Assembly: GCF_013410345.1 (NCBI RefSeq)
Contig: NZ_JACCFJ010000001.1
Coordinates: forward strand, 3,943,001 to 4,007,000
Direction: 5' to 3'
From: Saccharopolyspora hordei
GTDB lineage: Bacteria; Actinomycetota; Actinomycetes; Mycobacteriales; Pseudonocardiaceae
Length of the DNA stretch: 64,000 nt
In this document: positions 60,727 to 64,000 of the stretch, piece by piece
How the letters are laid out: every line of letters starts with the position of its first letter
Position numbering within the stretch: the first letter of the stretch is position 1
Made by a program: the position numbers and the translations under genes
The notes under the pieces: generated by a model
Told to the model about the DNA's origin: nothing
Database searches by the model: none
The model's input: only the letters and a program-made list of their open reading frames with translations

Positions 60727-62070
60727 TCAGCCGAGCTCCTCGGCCCGCGGGGTGCGGGCGCAGCGGAACCCGGCGAAGATCTGCCTGCGGATCGGGAAGT
60801 CCCAGTTGCGGAAGGTGCCCCGGCAGGCGGCCCGGTCGGTGCCGAACGAGCCCCCGCGCAGCACCTTGTACTCGGACCCGAAGAACACCTCCGAGTACTC
60901 GCGGTACGGGAAGGCCGCGAACCCCGGGTACGGCAGGAAGTCGCTGGAGGTCCACTCCCACACGTCGCCGATGAGCTGCCGGGCGCCGCAGGGCGCGGCA
61001 CCTGCCCGGTAGGCCCCGGCGGGTGCCGGCTGCAGGTGCCGCTGGCCGAGGTTGGCGTGCTCCGGGCGCGGGTCGTCGTCGCCCCACGGGTAGCGGCGGG
61101 AGCGGCCGGTGGCCGGGTCGAAGCGGGCGGCCTTCTCCCACTCCTGCTCGGTGGGCAGCCGCTTGCCCGCCCACGCGGCGTAGGCCTCGGCCTCGAAGAA
61201 GCTGACGTGCACCACCGGTTCGGCTTCCGGCACCGGTTCGAGGTGGCCGAAGCGGCGGCGCAGCCACCGGTCCCCGTCGCGCTGCCAGAACCGGGGCGCC
61301 CGCAGGTCGGCGCGCTGGCGGTAGGCCCAGCCGGCCTCGCTCCACCAGCGCGGGTCGTCGTAGCCGCCGGCGTCGATGAACGCCAGGTACTGGCCGTTGG
61401 TGACCGGCGTGGTGTCCAGGTAGAAGTCGGCGACGTGCACCTGGTGCGCGGGGCGTTCGTTGTCCAGCGCCCAGGGTTCGGTGGAGGTGCCCATGGTGAA
61501 GGGGCCGCCGGGCACGAACACCTCGGGCGGCAGGACGTCGACGTCGGACGGGGGCGGCTCGGCGGCCAGCGCGGGCGGCCCCTTGCGCAGCTGGTGGGTG
61601 GCCAGCATCGTCTCGTCGTGCTGCTGCTCGTGCTGCACGATCATGCCGAAGGCAAAGCCCTGGTCGACCAGCCGACGCCCCTCCAGCGGGGTCCGCTCCA
61701 GCACGTCGAAGACCTTCTCGCGCACCGTGCCGACGTACTCGCGCGCCTCGGTCGGCCCGAGCAGCGGCAGCTGGGGACGGTCGGCGCGGGCGTGCTGGAA
61801 GGCGTCGTAGAGGTCGTCGATGTCCGGCCGGATCGCCTCGGCGCCACCGACGTCGCGCACCAGCCACAGCTCCTCCTGGCTGCCCACGTGCGCCAGGTCC
61901 CACACCAGCGGGGACATCAGCGGCGAGTGCTGCGTGACCAAGTCCTCGTCGTCGACGGCGTCGGTCAGCTCGGCGCTGCGCCGCCGGGTGCGCGCCAGCT
62001 CCGCCGCCACGTGCGCGCGCAGGTCGTCGTCGCTCAGCTCTGCCAGGTCCACCGCTACCTCCACGATCAA
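60727..62070 (-). CDS. egtB: Hercynine oxygenase (sulfoxide synthase)
   Basis: 447 residues. DinB-like domain with the iron ligands in GMIVQHEQQHDETML (HxxxHxE), then an FGE/sulfatase-modifying-type domain (VFVPGGPFTMGTST, VHVSFFEAEAYAAWAGKRLPTEQEWEKAAR, VWEWTSSDFLPYPGF, LRGGSFGTDRAACRGTFRNWDFP). It joins gamma-glutamylcysteine to hercynine as the sulfoxide. The start is TTG 62070, overlapping the egtA stop (TTGA). GTG 62052, with GGAGGT 5-10 bases before it, is an equally good alternative and would shorten the N-terminus by six residues. Confidence 0.94.
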   Translation of the reverse strand: MIVEVAVDLAELSDDDLRAHVAAELARTRRRSAELTDAVDDEDLVTQHSPLMSPLVWDLAHVGSQEELWLVRDVGGAEAIRPDIDDLYDAFQHARADRPQLPLLGPTEAREYVGTVREKVFDVLERTPLEGRRLVDQGFAFGMIVQHEQQHDETMLATHQLRKGPPALAAEPPPSDVDVLPPEVFVPGGPFTMGTSTEPWALDNERPAHQVHVADFYLDTTPVTNGQYLAFIDAGGYDDPRWWSEAGWAYRQRADLRAPRFWQRDGDRWLRRRFGHLEPVPEAEPVVHVSFFEAEAYAAWAGKRLPTEQEWEKAARFDPATGRSRRYPWGDDDPRPEHANLGQRHLQPAPAGAYRAGAAPCGARQLIGDVWEWTSSDFLPYPGFAAFPYREYSEVFFGSEYKVLRGGSFGTDRAACRGTFRNWDFPIRRQIFAGFRCARTPRAEELG

Positions 62071-63299
62071 CGATCACCGGCCGCGGCGATCCGCCGCGCC
62101 ACGAAGTCGGCCAGCTGCCCGGACAGTCCTGGCGGGACGTCCGGGCCCTGGAGCAGTTGGCACGCCAGGTCGAAGACGGACACGGCGACCCGCGCCAAGG
62201 TCCGGTCGAGCAGACCGTGCCGCGCCGCCTGCACCCAGCGGCCGACCGCCGGGGCCGTCAGCGTCAGCACCTCGTCCACGACGGACTCCTCGCGGAACAG
62301 GGCGATCAGGGCCGCGGCGGGCAGCATCCAGCCGTCGCCTGGCTGCGCGTCGAGGTAGCGGACCTCGAAGTAGCCGCGCGGCCGGACCGGGGGGAACACG
62401 GTGGTCAAGTGGTAGTCGAGGTCGTCGCGGGTGGGCGGGTCCGGCAGCGCCCCGCCGATCCACTCCGCGAAGCTGACGCCGCTGGGCGCGGTCCAGTCGT
62501 CGCCGTCGCGCCGCAGGCACACCACGGGGGTGTCCAGCACGCGCCGGGCCCAGCTCGTGGCCGGGTCGGCGGTGATCGAGCTCGGCCGGGTGCGCGGCGG
62601 GTCGGTGCGCAGCAGGACCCGGCTGCGGGTGGACGCCCAGCCGGTGCGCGCACCGAACAGCTGCGGCGAGTTGGCGAAGGCCGCCAGCATGACCGGTCCG
62701 AGCGCGTGCAGGGCGGCCCAGCGGGCCGCCACCCGGTGCGACTCCCCCGCGTCCAGGCACACCTGCACCCCGGCGGTGCTGCACATCATCAACCGGCCGT
62801 CCAGGCCGATGCGGTCGAAGGCGGTCTCCATCGCCGCGTAGCGCGGCACGCGCAGGATCCGGCGGGGGTGCCGCCACGGGTCGGTGCCGTGCTCGCCGAG
62901 CACCAGGCCCTCGCGGTCCAGGCGGCGCGCGACGTGCGCGGCGTCCGCGGCCACCACGGTGAACAGCGAGCGCATGGACGTGGTGGGGCGGCTGGACACC
63001 TCGACCTGGCCGCCGGGTTCGACGGTGAGCACCGAGCCGTTCGGCAGCGGCCGGTGCGGGCTGTCGGGGACCAGGGAGCGGGGGGCGTGCTCGCCGAGCG
63101 CGGTGATCAGCGCCGCGGTGTCGATCGGTCGCGTGGGGTCGTCCCGGTGGTGCACGGTCCATTCGAGCTCGATGCCCATCAGCTCCGGAGGGCCGTGCTT
63201 GAAGCACACCGACGCCACGTACGCCTCGGCCTCCGCCCGGGTCCGGACGCGGGAGGTCGGGAAGTTCGCGGCAGCAGGATCGGTCGACACCGGCAACAT
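62067..63299 (-). CDS. egtA: Glutamate-cysteine ligase of ergothioneine synthesis
   Basis: 410 residues. It makes gamma-glutamylcysteine for EgtB. GIELEWTVHHRDDP, VEPGGQVEVSSRPTTSMRSLF, MMCSTAGVQVCLDAG, HALGPVMLAAFANSPQLFGARTGWASTRSRVL and YFEVRYLDAQPG are the actinobacterial EgtA blocks of the GCS2-type ligases. ATG 63299 is preferred to GTG 63305. It opens the egtABCD operon and diverges from an AcnR-like gene. Confidence 0.95.
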   Translation of the reverse strand: MLPVSTDPAAANFPTSRVRTRAEAEAYVASVCFKHGPPELMGIELEWTVHHRDDPTRPIDTAALITALGEHAPRSLVPDSPHRPLPNGSVLTVEPGGQVEVSSRPTTSMRSLFTVVAADAAHVARRLDREGLVLGEHGTDPWRHPRRILRVPRYAAMETAFDRIGLDGRLMMCSTAGVQVCLDAGESHRVAARWAALHALGPVMLAAFANSPQLFGARTGWASTRSRVLLRTDPPRTRPSSITADPATSWARRVLDTPVVCLRRDGDDWTAPSGVSFAEWIGGALPDPPTRDDLDYHLTTVFPPVRPRGYFEVRYLDAQPGDGWMLPAAALIALFREESVVDEVLTLTAPAVGRWVQAARHGLLDRTLARVAVSVFDLACQLLQGPDVPPGLSGQLADFVARRIAAAGDR

Positions 63300-63447
63300 G
63301 ATCACCGCCCGTGATTGGCCGGTTACCGACGCTACCGCGCGCCCCCGATGGTCGCGACCCTTGTTCTCGCGCCCCGCAGCTGCTACCGGCGTGCGGGCTC
63401 CCGCGGTGCGGGCGGGACGTCCAGCAGGCGGGACGTGCGCAGCAAAA

Positions 63448-63457
63448 CGTACGTACG
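63448..63457. promoter_or_regulatory. Palindrome CGTACGTACG in the egtA/acnR intergenic region
   Basis: A perfect 10-base palindrome, 39 bases before the TetR gene start. Sites of the form CGTACGTACG are known TetR-family targets, so it may control the regulator and possibly egtA. Confidence 0.6.
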
Positions 63458-63495
63458 GATTGCACTCCCCCGGTGCGACCTGGGACGATCAGAGC

Positions 63496-64000
63496 ATGCC
63501 TCGGGTCAGCCAGGACCACCTCGACGCCCGGCGCCGTCAGATCCTCGACGGCTCCCGGTCGTGCTTCGCGCGCTACGGCTACGAAGGTGCCACCGTTCGC
63601 CGCTTGGAGGAAGCGACCGGGCTCTCCCGCGGTGCCATCTTCCACCACTTCAAGGACAAGGAGTCGCTGTTCCTCGCCCTCGCCGAGGACGACGCGACCC
63701 GGATGGCGGACGTGGTCGCCGAGCAGGGCCTGGTGCAGGTCATGCGCAACCTGCTCGACGCGTCGAGCTCCCCCGCCCTCGGCGCGGACTGGCTCGGCAC
63801 CCGGCTCGAGGTGTCCCGCCGGCTGCGCACCGACGAGGAGTTCCGGCAGCGCTGGGCGCAGCGGTCCGAGCAGCTGACCGCCGCCACCCGGGCGCGCCTG
63901 CAGCGCCAGGCCGAGGCGGGCAACCTCCGCGACGACATCGACATCGACGTGCTCACCGCCTACCTGGAACTGGTGCTCGAGGGCCTGCTGTCGCACCTGG
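63496..64000 (+). CDS. AcnR-like TetR-family regulator, truncated by the window end
   Basis: The first 168 codons; the 3' end is beyond the window. PRVSQDHLDARRRQILDGSRSCFARYGYEGATVRRLEEATGLSRGAIFHHFKDKESLFLALAEDD matches the AcnR group, the repressor of aconitase in Corynebacterium. ATG 63496 is natural. In Corynebacterium acnR lies next to acn; here the neighbour is the divergent egtA, and any aconitase gene would lie outside the window. Confidence 0.82.
   Translation, partial: MPRVSQDHLDARRRQILDGSRSCFARYGYEGATVRRLEEATGLSRGAIFHHFKDKESLFLALAEDDATRMADVVAEQGLVQVMRNLLDASSSPALGADWLGTRLEVSRRLRTDEEFRQRWAQRSEQLTAATRARLQRQAEAGNLRDDIDIDVLTAYLELVLEGLLSHL

Noticed and set aside
1-64000. tRNA, rRNA and CRISPR arrays
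   Set aside because: I scanned for TTCGAATC-type loops, rRNA-like stretches and regularly spaced repeats and saw none. A dedicated search was not possible.

Overview
The window is very GC-rich (third codon positions are almost always G or C) and uses many GTG and TTG starts. It carries ergothioneine (egtABCD), cydABDC, DUF5313, LldR-lutABC, DUF3048 and AcnR-like genes. This points to an actinomycete of the Pseudonocardiaceae type. Saccharopolyspora is my best guess, but nothing in the sequence proves the genus. All assignments come from reading translated sequence and motifs; no database search was run.

Region 1 (1-5.6 kb) is a decay zone followed by a transport locus. The end of a luciferase-like monooxygenase faces a short-chain dehydrogenase (SDR) gene split by an IS30-family element. 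Removing the element together with one copy of a 3-4 bp target duplication restores a 247-codon SDR. Next is a zinc carboxypeptidase (M14) relic whose 5' part lies on the opposite strand. An ABC-2/YhgE-like membrane protein with a carboxypeptidase-regulatory-like tail then diverges from a TetR regulator across palindromes.

Region 2 (5.6-9 kb) holds two Nudix hydrolases, a DUF3048 lipoprotein and a CapA-type phosphoesterase. Region 3 (9.3-15.6 kb) is a tightly overlapping protocatechuate (beta-ketoadipate) operon: CoA-transferase A and B, pcaH, pcaG, pcaB, pcaD, pcaC and an IclR regulator. Region 4 (15.6-20.9 kb) is L-lactate use: a divergent LldR-type GntR regulator, lactate permease and lutABC, with a perfect 7+1+7 operator between regulator and permease.

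Region 5 (20.9-31.5 kb) contains an acyl-CoA-dehydrogenase-like oxidase, a GPP34 (GOLPH3-like) gene, an APC permease, a GNAT enzyme, an ABC exporter facing a MarR gene, a PHP phosphoesterase, a tartrate-dehydrogenase-like enzyme and an amidase. Region 6 (31.4-36.8 kb) is cydABDC on the minus strand, with an unusually short CydB and an altered quinol loop in CydA. Region 7 (36.9-45.9 kb) contains a NarL-type two-component pair, an HtrA-like protease, a graveyard of a TerC-like piece and a broken OFA-type MFS gene, an MpaB-like oxygenase, an M19 dipeptidase, an OhrR-like regulator with a DUF5313 neighbour, and a dienelactone hydrolase.

Region 8 (45.9-54.5 kb) is a LacI-controlled glycoside operon (LacI, binding lipoprotein, two permeases, a glycoside hydrolase) beside a divergent secreted GH84 N-acetylglucosaminidase that has a DasR-like operator. 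Region 9 (54.5-58.9 kb) is metY-metX preceded by a tiny Cys-ending leader peptide, then a YjbR-fold protein, a chain of very small ORFs with a hairpin over a ribosome-binding site, and a small secreted protein. Region 10 (59-64 kb) is egtABCD, divergent from an AcnR-like TetR gene cut by the window edge.

The observations I rate most worth following are the Cys-ending leader peptide before metYX, the internally inverted carboxypeptidase relic, the exactly reversible IS30 insertion, the divergent cyd oxidase, the hairpin-guarded small-ORF chain, and the DasR-like site in front of GH84.
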